DNA of 64,000 nucleotides from CAXXHQ01 sp963665265 (lineage in GTDB: Bacteria > Planctomycetota > Planctomycetia > Pirellulales > Thermoguttaceae): the NCBI GenBank assembly GCA_963665265.2, contig OY762224.2, positions 4,147,158 to 4,211,157 on the forward strand, written 5' to 3'. Below, piece after piece: positions 1 to 8,368 of this stretch. The notes beneath the pieces were generated by a model. It was not told the DNA's origin. It did no database searches and saw nothing but the letters and a program-made list of their open reading frames with translations. Every line of letters starts with the position of its first letter. The stretch's first letter is position 1. The translations under genes and the position numbers were made by a program.

Positions 1-1616
1 TAGGTCGGCGGCTCGGTGTTTTTAACCGTATCGATCGAGGCGGGAATCCCGTTCGTCGACGTTCGCTGAACAGTGCCCAAGGCGTCGGACATGAATTGCA
101 ACAGATCGCCGACGGTCGACGTCGCCGTAATGGTGAACGTCTTTGCGCTAAGTTGCTTGCCCCCTTTAGTGCCGGTAAAGGAGAGAACGCCGGGCGAAAA
201 AACGCTCGAATAGGTGCTGCCGCTACGGCTGATCACGTTCGTTAGCAACGAGAACTGCGTGATCTTCGGTCCGTCGAGATCGATCTCGGGAGAGTGGACC
301 GTTTCGCTCGTGTAGAGCGACGAATCGGTCGACGCGTCAATATACTTCACCGTACCGGTGTCATTTGCAAACGTATTGACTTCAAACCAACGATCCGAAC
401 CGGCGGTGGTGGTCGGCGCGTTGCGATAGATTTTTATATATTGCCATCCGGTCGTCCCGCCGGTCGTCGGGAGATTGCTTAATAGGACGCGTCCGTTCGC
501 CGCCACCGTGATACCCGAGGTGATGGGGCTGGGACGGCTGGTGGTTCCGTCGGAATTGTAATAGCAGACGTAGTAGGAAACTTGTTCCTGATTTCCGATT
601 GACGCCGCATTCAGCGTGACGCCGACCGGGGCCGTTCCGTCGTCCGTAAACACGGTGGTTCCCGCAGCAACGTTATCGACGTATGTGTACGTTCCGGTCA
701 CAGGGTCGCCGCTCGTTCGATAAATATTTATCTGCGTAAATCCCGATCCGGTGGCGATCTGCGGAATATTCGCCAAATTGACAGTCTGATTTACTACTCC
801 GTCGACAAGTACACCCCCAACCGGCGAGGCGGCGCTCGCGGCGCCTTCCGTTAACGGCAATGCCGTGGTGGCCGGCGGGTTTCCTGTCGCGAATACGTAT
901 TTATAGTAATAGGTTCCGCCTGCTAGCGTACCGCCGGCGGCCGCCGTGGCGGTCGTCGTCGTCGTGACCGGGGAACCGGAAGACTCGCCGGTGGCCGCCG
1001 TCAACGGATAAGTGTACGAATTATCGGACAAGATTCCCGTCTCGACGATCGAGGCCGAGGTCGCCAGATTGCCGGTCGGAGTGAGCGTTCCTTCGAGATA
1101 GACGTTTTTCGTCGCTTCGGCCACCTTGGCTTGTCCCAAGGGGATCGAGATCGGCACCAGCTTCGTCGTGTCGATCGCATAATTCGTATCGACGCCGTAG
1201 CCCATCACGCGGTTGCCGGTAAGGGTGACCAACTCGTTCAAGGCGTTGGTGGAGAACTCGCCGTTTCGCGTGTAGAGGGTTTCGCCCGAGGAACCTTGAA
1301 CGATGTAGAATCCTTCGCCCTGGATGGCCATGTCGGTGTCGGTCGAACTGACTTCGATCGTGCCTTGGCTGAAATCCTGGGCGATCGAGGCCACTAAAAC
1401 GCCAAGGCCGATTTGTCGGGGGTTCGAGCCGCCCGAATCGGTCGTCGGGGCCGAGCCGAGGCTGCGCGTTTGCAAGAATTGCGTGGCGAACGACACCGAC
1501 GATTGCTTGAACGCCACCGTGTTCGAGTTCGCTAGATTGTTTCCGACCACGTCGATCGTCGATTCCGACGCCGTCATGCCGGTTAACGCGGTGGTGAGTG
1601 CGGAAGTTAAGCCCAT
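1..1616 (-). CDS. flgE: Flagellar hook protein FlgE (C-terminus cut by window edge)
   Basis: This is the structural subunit of the flagellar hook, which joins the basal-body rod to the filament outside the cell. The reading frame is open from an ATG at 1616 to the left edge (about 538 codons) and begins MGLTSALTTALTGM, followed by the conserved rod/hook motif VVGNNLANSNTVAFK. An AAGGAG ribosome binding site sits 8 nt before the start. The first 150 residues or so match the FlgE/F/G family, including a FLQTRSLGS-like loop and GEGFYIVQ. Between roughly residues 220 and 430 there is a long Thr/Gly-rich insertion made of two similar Ig-like units (each with a YYxxYx...xxxIYR pattern). The gene is last in the visible flgB-to-flgE run. 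The family is clear; the function of the insert is unknown. Confidence 0.9.
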   Translation of the reverse strand, partial: MGLTSALTTALTGMTASESTIDVVGNNLANSNTVAFKQSSVSFATQFLQTRSLGSAPTTDSGGSNPRQIGLGVLVASIAQDFSQGTIEVSSTDTDMAIQGEGFYIVQGSSGETLYTRNGEFSTNALNELVTLTGNRVMGYGVDTNYAIDTTKLVPISIPLGQAKVAEATKNVYLEGTLTPTGNLATSASIVETGILSDNSYTYPLTAATGESSGSPVTTTTTATAAAGGTLAGGTYYYKYVFATGNPPATTALPLTEGAASAASPVGGVLVDGVVNQTVNLANIPQIATGSGFTQINIYRTSGDPVTGTYTYVDNVAAGTTVFTDDGTAPVGVTLNAASIGNQEQVSYYVCYYNSDGTTSRPSPITSGITVAANGRVLLSNLPTTGGTTGWQYIKIYRNAPTTTAGSDRWFEVNTFANDTGTVKYIDASTDSSLYTSETVHSPEIDLDGPKITQFSLLTNVISRSGSTYSSVFSPGVLSFTGTKGGKQLSAKTFTITATSTVGDLLQFMSDALGTVQRTSTNGIPASIDTVKNTEPPT

Positions 1617-1702
1617 CGCTTATCTCCTTGGTATATTCTCAAATTTTGTATTTGCGGGATTGTCTAAATAACAGTTCGGCGAACTCGTCGTTTCCACTAC
1701 TT

Positions 1703-2173
1703 CTAAGTCGAACTCGACGTCGTGTCGGACGATACCGACGGATCGTAAATTTCGAGGATATTCTTGACCGGAATCGCTTTTTCGCCGACGTACACGCTCA
1801 CGTCGCCGTCGTCGACCAACACGTAATCGACCACTCCGGAAACCGAATCGCCGGAAGCGGTCTTGCCGTTCACTTCTTTTCCGATCAACGTGCTGGCGGT
1901 GGAAATATTCTGCTGCAACTGCAACGACGACATCGTCTTCGTGAGTTGTTGGTTCGACTGAATGGCCGAGATCTGACTGACTTGCGACATAATTTGCGAA
2001 GTGTCGGTCGGCGAGGTGGGATCTTGATTCTGCAATTCGGTGACCATCAACTTCATAAAATCGTCGACGCCAAGGCTACTCCACTTATCCGAAACCGAAC
2101 TGGTCTTGGACGAGGAGGTCGAACTGGAAGAACCTGTTGAACCTGTCGAACCGGTTGAACTTGTGGAGGACAT
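1703..2173 (-). CDS. flgD: Flagellar hook assembly (scaffold/capping) protein FlgD
   Basis: FlgD caps the growing hook and is needed for FlgE polymerisation; it is discarded when the hook is finished. The 156-residue product has a low-complexity Ser/Thr/Gly leader (residues 1-28), then the FlgD signature DDFMKLMVTELQNQDPTSP and a Gln/Ser-rich helical part, and ends with the short beta domain (GKEVNGK...VDYVLVDDG). An AAAGGA site lies 8 nt before the ATG. It lies between fliK and flgE, the usual order. It is shorter than enterobacterial FlgD and appears to lack the full C-terminal Tudor/FnIII hybrid domain, which is common outside proteobacteria. Confidence 0.92.
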   Translation of the reverse strand: MSSTSSTGSTGSTGSSSSTSSSKTSSVSDKWSSLGVDDFMKLMVTELQNQDPTSPTDTSQIMSQVSQISAIQSNQQLTKTMSSLQLQQNISTASTLIGKEVNGKTASGDSVSGVVDYVLVDDGDVSVYVGEKAIPVKNILEIYDPSVSSDTTSSST

Positions 2174-2232
2174 TTCCGTAATCCTTTCTCTATTTCGTCG
2201 GCGGCGCCCGCCTCGCGTCGCATTGATTCACG

Positions 2233-4047
2233 CTAAATGATCACATTAAGGAATCCATTGTCGCCGGACAGCCTGGACGCGGAACTCGCGGCCGCGCCGG
2301 CCGTCGTCTCGGCCTTCATCGCAGCCGCCGGGCGCGAATAGCGGTAACTTTCTCGGTCGGCCTGCGAATCGGAGAAGGTCTGGCTCTGCTGCGAAGAGCC
2401 TCCCGTCGAGCCGTCGCTCAAGCTCACGTCGAACTTTTCCACTTTTATGTCTTGTTGAGCCAAACGCTCTTTCAACGACGAGAGGTTGTCCAACAACAAC
2501 TGCCTCGCCTCGGGCGATTCGGCCTTCACGTTGGCCGTCATGACCCCTTTATTGACCGTGATTTCCATGCTCAGCGAGCCGAGCTCGGGGGGACTTAACT
2601 TCATGCGAACCGTTCCGCCGCGCACGCCGGTCGATAAAACCGCGCGTTCGACGCGTTGCACGAATCGGACGCGGTCGATCAAATCGCTCGAATTGGCCTC
2701 GGTCGTCGCTCCGTCGGCCGAAGCGGCGTTCGTCGCGGTCGAATTCGATTTCGAGGTTTCGCCGGTCGTCGCCGCAGCCGAGGTTGATTTCGTGCCGCCG
2801 ATCGCCTCGACGCCGTCGGCATCCGATTTTTTCGCCACGCCCTCGACGTCGGTCGTTACGGTCGAAGCGGCGACCGTCGCGGCGGTCGCGGCCGCAGCGG
2901 CATTCATCGCCGTCGCGTTTTGCTGATTCGCGGCGATCGCCGGATCGACGTTTTGCGGAGATTGCGAGACGGCGCTTGGAGCTACTTTTTTCGCATTCGC
3001 CTCGGTCGCGGCAGCGGTCACGGTAGGGTCGACGGCGGCGGTCGCCCCGTCGTCCGTTTTGCTCTTCGCAGCATCCAACGCTTTCTTCATTAGCGCTTCA
3101 AAAGCGGCGTCGGTTTTCGCAGCTTGGTCGGTAACGGTCGCATTCGTGGCCGAAGTCGCCGTTTCGTCGGCGGCAGCCGCTGACGCGTCGTCGGCCGCTT
3201 GCGCCGCGGCGGCAGCTTGTTGGGCCGCTGAAGCTTGAGCGCCGGGCAAGCCAGGCGCACCCTGGGCGCCTGGCAAAGCGCCACCTTGTCCCGGAGCTCC
3301 GGTTGCGCCAACGCTCGCCGCGTCGATTCCCGAGACCGAGGCGATTTCGTCGCCGTCGGCCGAAGCGCTCGCGTCGTCGGCGACGGGTTGCGGGGGAGCC
3401 GCCTGCGCTAACGCGGCCGCGACGGCCGCCGCGTTTTCGTCCGCTTTCAATTTGTCGGGATCGGCGACCGACTCGTCCGTCGCCGAGACGTCTTGCGCGG
3501 TCTCGTTCGATTGATCTTGAGACGAGCTTCCGTCTTGGGTGGAATCGCCGCTCGTTTTCGCTTGCGATTGCTCGTCTTTGGCGTCGGCGTCGTTTCTCGT
3601 TTGGCCGTCGTCTTTCGATCGCACGTCGCGGTCGTCTTGGGCCTTATCCCGCGCTTCGTCGGCCGCATCGCGTTTATCTTGTTTATCCTGCGCCGCATCC
3701 TTGCGCCGCGCCGATTGATCGGAGGCCTTCGCATCGGCAGCGGATTGCGCGTCGTCGGCGTTCGACGTTGAATCGTTCCCGCTCGATTGACTCGTCGACT
3801 TTTTCGGTTCGTTCGACTTGGCGGCGGTCCGATTTTCCGAAACTCGGCTTGCTTGCTTCGCGGCGGCCTGTGCAGCAGTCTCCGCCTCGTTCGAGGCCGT
3901 CGATTCGCGCGACGCCGTTTGCATTTGTCGGAAAATCTCGTCAAACGCCGAACTCGATCCGCCTTTCAAATGAAGCTGGCTCAAATTCGAGATCACTCCA
4001 TCGGCAAAACGCGTCGCGTTCGTCGTCGCTCCGTCAATTTGTGACAT
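2233..4047 (-). CDS. fliK: Flagellar hook-length control protein FliK
   Basis: FliK is exported during hook growth; it measures hook length and switches export specificity to filament proteins. The 604-residue product ends in the recognisable Flg_hook domain (about residues 480-560), including VRMKLSPPELGSLSMEI and a helical LLLDNLSSLKERLAQQ segment. The first 450 residues are Ala/Asp/Lys/Ser-rich and disordered, with dense charged repeats (residues 90-190). Around residues 247-270 there is a short collagen-like stretch of G-x-y triplets (see findings). The gene follows the MotE-like gene with a 24-nt gap and precedes flgD. Assignment rests on the C-terminal domain and position. Confidence 0.9.
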   Translation of the reverse strand: MSQIDGATTNATRFADGVISNLSQLHLKGGSSSAFDEIFRQMQTASRESTASNEAETAAQAAAKQASRVSENRTAAKSNEPKKSTSQSSGNDSTSNADDAQSAADAKASDQSARRKDAAQDKQDKRDAADEARDKAQDDRDVRSKDDGQTRNDADAKDEQSQAKTSGDSTQDGSSSQDQSNETAQDVSATDESVADPDKLKADENAAAVAAALAQAAPPQPVADDASASADGDEIASVSGIDAASVGATGAPGQGGALPGAQGAPGLPGAQASAAQQAAAAAQAADDASAAAADETATSATNATVTDQAAKTDAAFEALMKKALDAAKSKTDDGATAAVDPTVTAAATEANAKKVAPSAVSQSPQNVDPAIAANQQNATAMNAAAAATAATVAASTVTTDVEGVAKKSDADGVEAIGGTKSTSAAATTGETSKSNSTATNAASADGATTEANSSDLIDRVRFVQRVERAVLSTGVRGGTVRMKLSPPELGSLSMEITVNKGVMTANVKAESPEARQLLLDNLSSLKERLAQQDIKVEKFDVSLSDGSTGGSSQQSQTFSDSQADRESYRYSRPAAAMKAETTAGAAASSASRLSGDNGFLNVII

Positions 4048-4071
4048 AATCGCCTCGTTGATTGGTGCGTT

Positions 4072-4752
4072 TTACTTTTGCTTCGGGTTCGCCAATTTCT
4101 TCGTCGCCGCGTCGGCCGCCGTTTTCACCGGGCCGCCTTCGCGAATCAGTTTCAGCACTTCGCTCACCCGCACCGCGTCGTCGGGAGTCTTGAATTCGGC
4201 CAGAATCTTCGCCCGCTTCCCGTCAGGCATCGCCGTCAGCAAAGTCGCCACGTCGTTTATTCGTTTGTCTTCGAGCATCAGCGAAAATTGCTCTTTCGCC
4301 TGCTTGGGCTTCAACGTCTCGAGGGTCGCACGGACCTCGTCCATTCCGGTCGAAGTGGCGTCGGCTCGGATCGCGGCCAACTGAGCGTCGAAGCTTTCCC
4401 GCACTTGTTTGAATTTTTTCTTTTCGTCGGCGAGCTTCGAGTCTTCCGAACGGACCTGGGCGAGACCGTTGCGCAGTTCTTGCCGCTTCAAATCCCAATC
4501 GCGAAACTTCAAATCCCTCAATTCGAGCAATTGATCGTAGGAAGCCTGCTCGGCGGGGGGCGCTTTCTTCGGTTTCTCGCTCGTTTTTTCCTCAAGTTCC
4601 TCACCGCGCATGACCGCCAAGGCCTTGGACGCCCGATCGCCGGTAACTCCCCATTTACCAGCAAAAACCATGCCGAGAGCCGCAGCCGATATAAGGGTGG
4701 CCGCGCAAAAATATAAAAACATGGCCCACATCATGCCGATCAGGCGTTTCAT
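4072..4752 (-). CDS. MotE-like flagellar protein with FliG/MgtE-N-type C-terminal domain
   Basis: This 226-residue protein has one N-terminal membrane segment (about residues 8-31), a charged region, a coiled coil (about 70-135), and a helical C-terminal domain (about 150-215) with the pattern MLEDKRINDVATLLTAMPDGKR, which resembles the FliG-N/MgtE-N superfamily. Known MotE proteins of this build are periplasmic chaperones for the stator protein MotC, or sit next to FliG-like parts. It overlaps fliJ by 4 nt and precedes fliK, a standard place for motE-type genes. The precise partner here is inference, because no stator gene is in the window. Confidence 0.72.
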   Translation of the reverse strand: MKRLIGMMWAMFLYFCAATLISAAALGMVFAGKWGVTGDRASKALAVMRGEELEEKTSEKPKKAPPAEQASYDQLLELRDLKFRDWDLKRQELRNGLAQVRSEDSKLADEKKKFKQVRESFDAQLAAIRADATSTGMDEVRATLETLKPKQAKEQFSLMLEDKRINDVATLLTAMPDGKRAKILAEFKTPDDAVRVSEVLKLIREGGPVKTAADAATKKLANPKQK

Positions 4753-5210
4753 AGCTCAACCTCCTCCCAGGTAGCGCACGCGCGCACTTGGGCGACTTCG
4801 TCGAGCCGCTTCGCCTCCCGACCGATCTCCTCCAACCGGAAACGCTCGGCCTGCTTGTCTCGCAGTTTCTCCAACACTTTCACGTCGCGATTCGCCGCCA
4901 TTAGCGCGCCGCGCCGCCGTTCGATCTCCTCGGCGACCATTTCGCGTTGGCGCTTCACCTGCGCCTGTTGAGCCAAGAGGGTCATTTCGTAGCGCTGCGA
5001 CTCAAGCAATTGATCGACGTTCACTTTGCCCGGTCCGACCACACGGCGAAACTCATCCCGCACGAAATTCCATTCGGCCTGGAGCGCCTCTAGTTTTTCC
5101 CGCAACACATCGTCGGCGCGATAGGCTTCGTTCAATTCCGCCATCCGCTGATCGCGAACGGATTCGCGCAGCTTCAAGGAGGTCGCCATTCGGAATTTGA
5201 ATTTCGCCAT
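4749..5210 (-). CDS. fliJ: Flagellar export chaperone/stalk protein FliJ
   Basis: FliJ is the coiled-coil stalk inside the FliI ATPase ring of the flagellar type III export gate. The 153-residue protein is almost entirely charged alpha helix, begins MAKFKFRMATSLKLRESVRDQ and carries the family-like pattern of an N-terminal 'F-RL-SLLKLRE' segment followed by two long helices. The length matches the family (about 145-155). It lies directly downstream of fliI (43-nt gap) and overlaps the next gene by 4 nt. Sequence alone is weakly conserved in this family, so the position next to fliI is an important part of the call. Confidence 0.85.
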   Translation of the reverse strand: MAKFKFRMATSLKLRESVRDQRMAELNEAYRADDVLREKLEALQAEWNFVRDEFRRVVGPGKVNVDQLLESQRYEMTLLAQQAQVKRQREMVAEEIERRRGALMAANRDVKVLEKLRDKQAERFRLEEIGREAKRLDEVAQVRACATWEEVEL

Positions 5211-5253
5211 AATTTAGGCCGTCTTCGACTCGACGGGTTTATCCAATATTTTT

Positions 5254-6627
5254 CTATCTTCTCTGCGGTTGCGGCCCGACCTGCGGCTTGGCGACCGGGG
5301 CCGGGGCACCTTGCGCGATTTTCGCATGATACAACTTGAAAAGCTCGATCAGCCCCGCTTTCGCCTGTTCGACGCTCGACGCCTCGTTTACGGCCTGCCG
5401 CAAGAAGGCGTTCAAGACGTCTTGCATGTCGATAGCAGCATCCACGATCTTGTTCGCGCCTCGGCGGTAGGCGCCGATCGAAATCAAATCTTCATGCTCT
5501 CGGTAGGCCGCCAACAATTCGCGGACTTTTTGCGCAGCTTGCTTGTGCTCGGGATCGGCCACTTCCGACATTAGACGGCTCAAGCTCTCTAAGACGTCGA
5601 TCGCCGGATAGTGTCCTTTCGAGGCGATTCGTCGCGAAAGCCAAGTGTGACCGTCGATCAAGCCGCGAACCGTGTCGCAAATCGGCTCGTTCGGATCGTC
5701 GGCCTCGACCAAAACCGAATAAAACGCCGTGATGCTTCCCTTCGGACTCCGTCCGGCTCGTTCCACCAATTTCGGCAACAAGGCGAACACGGAAGGCGGA
5801 TACCCGCGCGTGGCCGGCGGTTCGCCCGCCGCTAGGCCGATCTCTCGCTGCGCCAAAGCGAATCGCGTCAGCGAATCCATGAGCAGCATCACATCTTTGC
5901 CTTGATCGCGGAAATATTCGGCGATCGCCGTGGCGGTCAACGCCGCCTTCGTTCGCATCAACGCAGGCTCGTTGCTCGTCGCAACGACGACCACGCTTCG
6001 CTTTAGGCCTTCTTCGCCCAAATCGCGTTCGATGAATTCGTTCACTTCGCGACCGCGTTCGCCGATGAGCGCGATCACGTTCACGTCGGCCGACGTATAA
6101 CGGGTCATCATGCCCAAGGTCACGCTCTTGCCGACTCCGGACCCCGCGAAGATTCCCATTCGCTGCCCTTTGCCGCAGGTTAGCAATCCGTCGATCGCGC
6201 GAACGCCGGTCGATAGCGACTCCAATATCCGCGGACGATCGCACGGATGCGGCGGCAATCGGTCGAACGCCGTCCGATCGGCGAGAACCGGCTGCGGCTT
6301 TCCATCGACCGCCTCGCCTTGCGAGTTAAACACTCGGCCGAGCATCTCCGGACCGACGCGAAGCCATTTCGCCGTGCGGGAAAGGCGAACGCGGTTGCCT
6401 CTTCGCACTCCGGCCATGTCGCTGTAGGGATACAACAACGTCAAGTCGTCTCGAAAACCGATGACCTCGGCGAACAGCGGCTCGCCGGTCTCGCGCTGGA
6501 TTTCCGCGACGGCGCCCACCGGCGCGGGAAACCCCGCCGCGGAAACCGTCATTCCCACGGTGCGAGCCACGCTCCCGATCAAGCCGGTCGGCATTACCGT
6601 TTCGAGTTGTTCGGCGACGTCTTGCAT
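5254..6627 (-). CDS. fliI: Flagellum-specific ATPase FliI
   Basis: FliI is the cytoplasmic ATPase of the flagellar type III secretion apparatus; it assists substrate unfolding and delivery. The 457-residue protein has the F1-beta-like fold. Walker A is GSGVGKS at residues 162-168, the Walker B region is VMLLMDSLTRFALAQREIG, and the signature RGYPPSVFALLPKLVERAG and the segment ITAFYSVLVEADD are typical of FliI/YscN. The N-terminal beta-barrel (residues 1-100) is also present. It lies between fliH and fliJ, with an 11-nt gap to fliH. No missing catalytic residue is seen. Confidence 0.97.
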   Translation of the reverse strand: MQDVAEQLETVMPTGLIGSVARTVGMTVSAAGFPAPVGAVAEIQRETGEPLFAEVIGFRDDLTLLYPYSDMAGVRRGNRVRLSRTAKWLRVGPEMLGRVFNSQGEAVDGKPQPVLADRTAFDRLPPHPCDRPRILESLSTGVRAIDGLLTCGKGQRMGIFAGSGVGKSVTLGMMTRYTSADVNVIALIGERGREVNEFIERDLGEEGLKRSVVVVATSNEPALMRTKAALTATAIAEYFRDQGKDVMLLMDSLTRFALAQREIGLAAGEPPATRGYPPSVFALLPKLVERAGRSPKGSITAFYSVLVEADDPNEPICDTVRGLIDGHTWLSRRIASKGHYPAIDVLESLSRLMSEVADPEHKQAAQKVRELLAAYREHEDLISIGAYRRGANKIVDAAIDMQDVLNAFLRQAVNEASSVEQAKAGLIELFKLYHAKIAQGAPAPVAKPQVGPQPQRR

Positions 6628-6638
6628 CGTTTCTTTCG

Positions 6639-7292
6639 TTAGGAAAGCTCTTCTTCGATTCGCTTCAACTGCGTTTCAATCTGCTGATCGATCACGCCGA
6701 ACCTCGTCTCGACCCGGCAACCGCCCGAGCTGATTTCGGCGTCGGCGATCACCGTCGTCTCGGCCAACGGCGTCGTCTCGTTGATTACCGTTTGCACTTG
6801 CTCGCTGAGCGCCTTCAAATCGGCGGGGTTCAAACGAATTTGCAATTGCGAACTTCCCGCCGACAGCTCCAACGCCTCACGGACCAACGAAAGGGTTATC
6901 TCCGGCTTTTGCGTCAGTTCGCGGCGAATGACTTTCTCGGCGATCATCGCGGCGACATGAATCGCTCCCGCCTCCCAGCGTCGCAACCAGGCTTGCTTCG
7001 CGTCTTGCACGTCATGCACCACTTTTCGCAAAGCGGGAACGACCGTCTCGAGCTGCTTTTGAATCATCTGTTCGACGGCCGCGAGGGCCGCCGTTCGTCC
7101 GGCTTGCCGACCTTCCTCCTCCGCGCGCTGTCGGATCGCTAAGGCCTCTTTCTGCGCCTCGGCCACGATTTTCGTCGCCTCGGCCTTCACATGCTGCAAA
7201 TACCTTTCCGCTCGTTGCGACATGTCGTCGAAATTAAATTCCGTCATGTGCGACGATTGGTTGCGTTCCGTGGCTCGAATGATTGTCGGCAT
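6639..7292 (-). CDS. fliH: Flagellar assembly protein FliH
   Basis: FliH is the peripheral stalk regulator that binds FliI and tethers it to the export gate. The 217-residue protein has the expected layout: an N-terminal tail, a long helix rich in Glu/Ala/Arg (about residues 25-75) and a C-terminal domain similar to the V-ATPase E subunit (IAEKVIRRELTQKPEITLSL). A strong GGAGGAGG precedes the chosen ATG by 12 nt; a second ATG (residue 16) is possible. The gene lies between fliG (upstream) and fliI (downstream), the canonical order. Confidence 0.9.
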   Translation of the reverse strand: MPTIIRATERNQSSHMTEFNFDDMSQRAERYLQHVKAEATKIVAEAQKEALAIRQRAEEEGRQAGRTAALAAVEQMIQKQLETVVPALRKVVHDVQDAKQAWLRRWEAGAIHVAAMIAEKVIRRELTQKPEITLSLVREALELSAGSSQLQIRLNPADLKALSEQVQTVINETTPLAETTVIADAEISSGGCRVETRFGVIDQQIETQLKRIEEELS

Positions 7293-7334
7293 CGTTTCGC
7301 GTTTCCTCCTCCGGGTCGCTCGTCAAAGTTCAAC

Positions 7335-8333
7335 TCACGCGCTCGCTCTTCTTCGGGTCAGATAGAGCGCTCGGCCGGCGATTTCGGCCAATCGTTTCCG
7401 CGCTCGATCCATGTCGCTAATCCGGATCGGTCCCATCGTGCGCAGTTTCTCGGCGAGCTCTTCCCGTTTCCCAGGAAGCATGCAACGCAGCGTCCGATGA
7501 ATTAGGTAGGGGTCCGCGCCGAACAACGCCGCCGACAGCCAGGAGGGGTCAACTGCTCTGACCGTCGCCGTAAAAGTATCCTCATCCAAATTTTGAATTT
7601 CGGTGAACGGCGCTTCAGGCAAACGAAATCTCGTCGCGAAATCTCGGTCCCGCTCGGCTAAGTTGTCCAACATCCTCAATCCGATTTCTCCCTCCGTCGA
7701 ATCGATGATGCCGCGAACCGCCTCCCAACCCGCCGCACGCTTGCGTTGCATGCGAATCTGGGACGACAGCCTCGTCTCCAGCGTTTTTTCGACGTCGCGG
7801 AGGATTTCCGGATCGGTCTCCTCCAAATCGACTAAACGCCGCATAACCTCAGCTTGCAAATCCGGCGCCAATCGCGACATCGCCGCCCCCGCCTGACGCG
7901 TCGGAAGGTGCGACAACACTAGAGCGACCGTTTGCGGACGTTCGCTCGAAAGCAATCGCGCTAATTTCTCGCCTTCCGCCTCGCGCAACGACTGGAACGG
8001 CGGCTCCTCGGGCAAATCTTCGACGCTGGCGCGCATTCGCGGCGTCGGCGAGCCTACCGCCTCTCGAAGACTTCCGGCCAACTCAACGCCGCCGTCGTTA
8101 ACTTGGGGAGCCGGGCCAAAATTGGCGAATTCATCCAATATCCGAGACCGCTCTTCGGGCGAGACTTCGTCCAGGGTCAACGCCGCCATGCGCACTTTCT
8201 GCGCCATCGCCGGCCCTAATTGCCGAAGGAGCGCGTCTGCCGCCTCGTGATCCAACGACGCGACAACGATCGCCGCTTTGCGAATTCCCTCTTCCGCCGT
8301 CTTTTTCGATAATTTCGTCGCCGTGGCCGTCAT
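7335..8333 (-). CDS. fliG: Flagellar motor switch protein FliG
   Basis: FliG forms the top of the C ring, binds FliF, and contacts the stator to generate torque. The 332-residue length is typical. The N-terminal domain (KAAIVVASLDHEAADALLRQLG), the middle domain with the EHPQ-like segment (SSERPQTVALVLSHLP) and the C-terminal torque domain with its charged helix (MLPGKREELAEKLRTMGPI) are all present. It follows fliF with a 35-nt gap. FliM and FliN, its partners, are not in this window and must lie elsewhere. Confidence 0.95.
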   Translation of the reverse strand: MTATATKLSKKTAEEGIRKAAIVVASLDHEAADALLRQLGPAMAQKVRMAALTLDEVSPEERSRILDEFANFGPAPQVNDGGVELAGSLREAVGSPTPRMRASVEDLPEEPPFQSLREAEGEKLARLLSSERPQTVALVLSHLPTRQAGAAMSRLAPDLQAEVMRRLVDLEETDPEILRDVEKTLETRLSSQIRMQRKRAAGWEAVRGIIDSTEGEIGLRMLDNLAERDRDFATRFRLPEAPFTEIQNLDEDTFTATVRAVDPSWLSAALFGADPYLIHRTLRCMLPGKREELAEKLRTMGPIRISDMDRARKRLAEIAGRALYLTRRRASA

Positions 8334-8368
8334 AAAGCTTTATCCTGCGATAATTCCTCGAATCTCGA

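Noticed and set aside
3303..4049. 248-codon plus-strand frame opposite fliK
   Set aside because: Arg-rich product with no family resemblance; it is the complement of the Ala/Asp/Lys-rich fliK repeat region.
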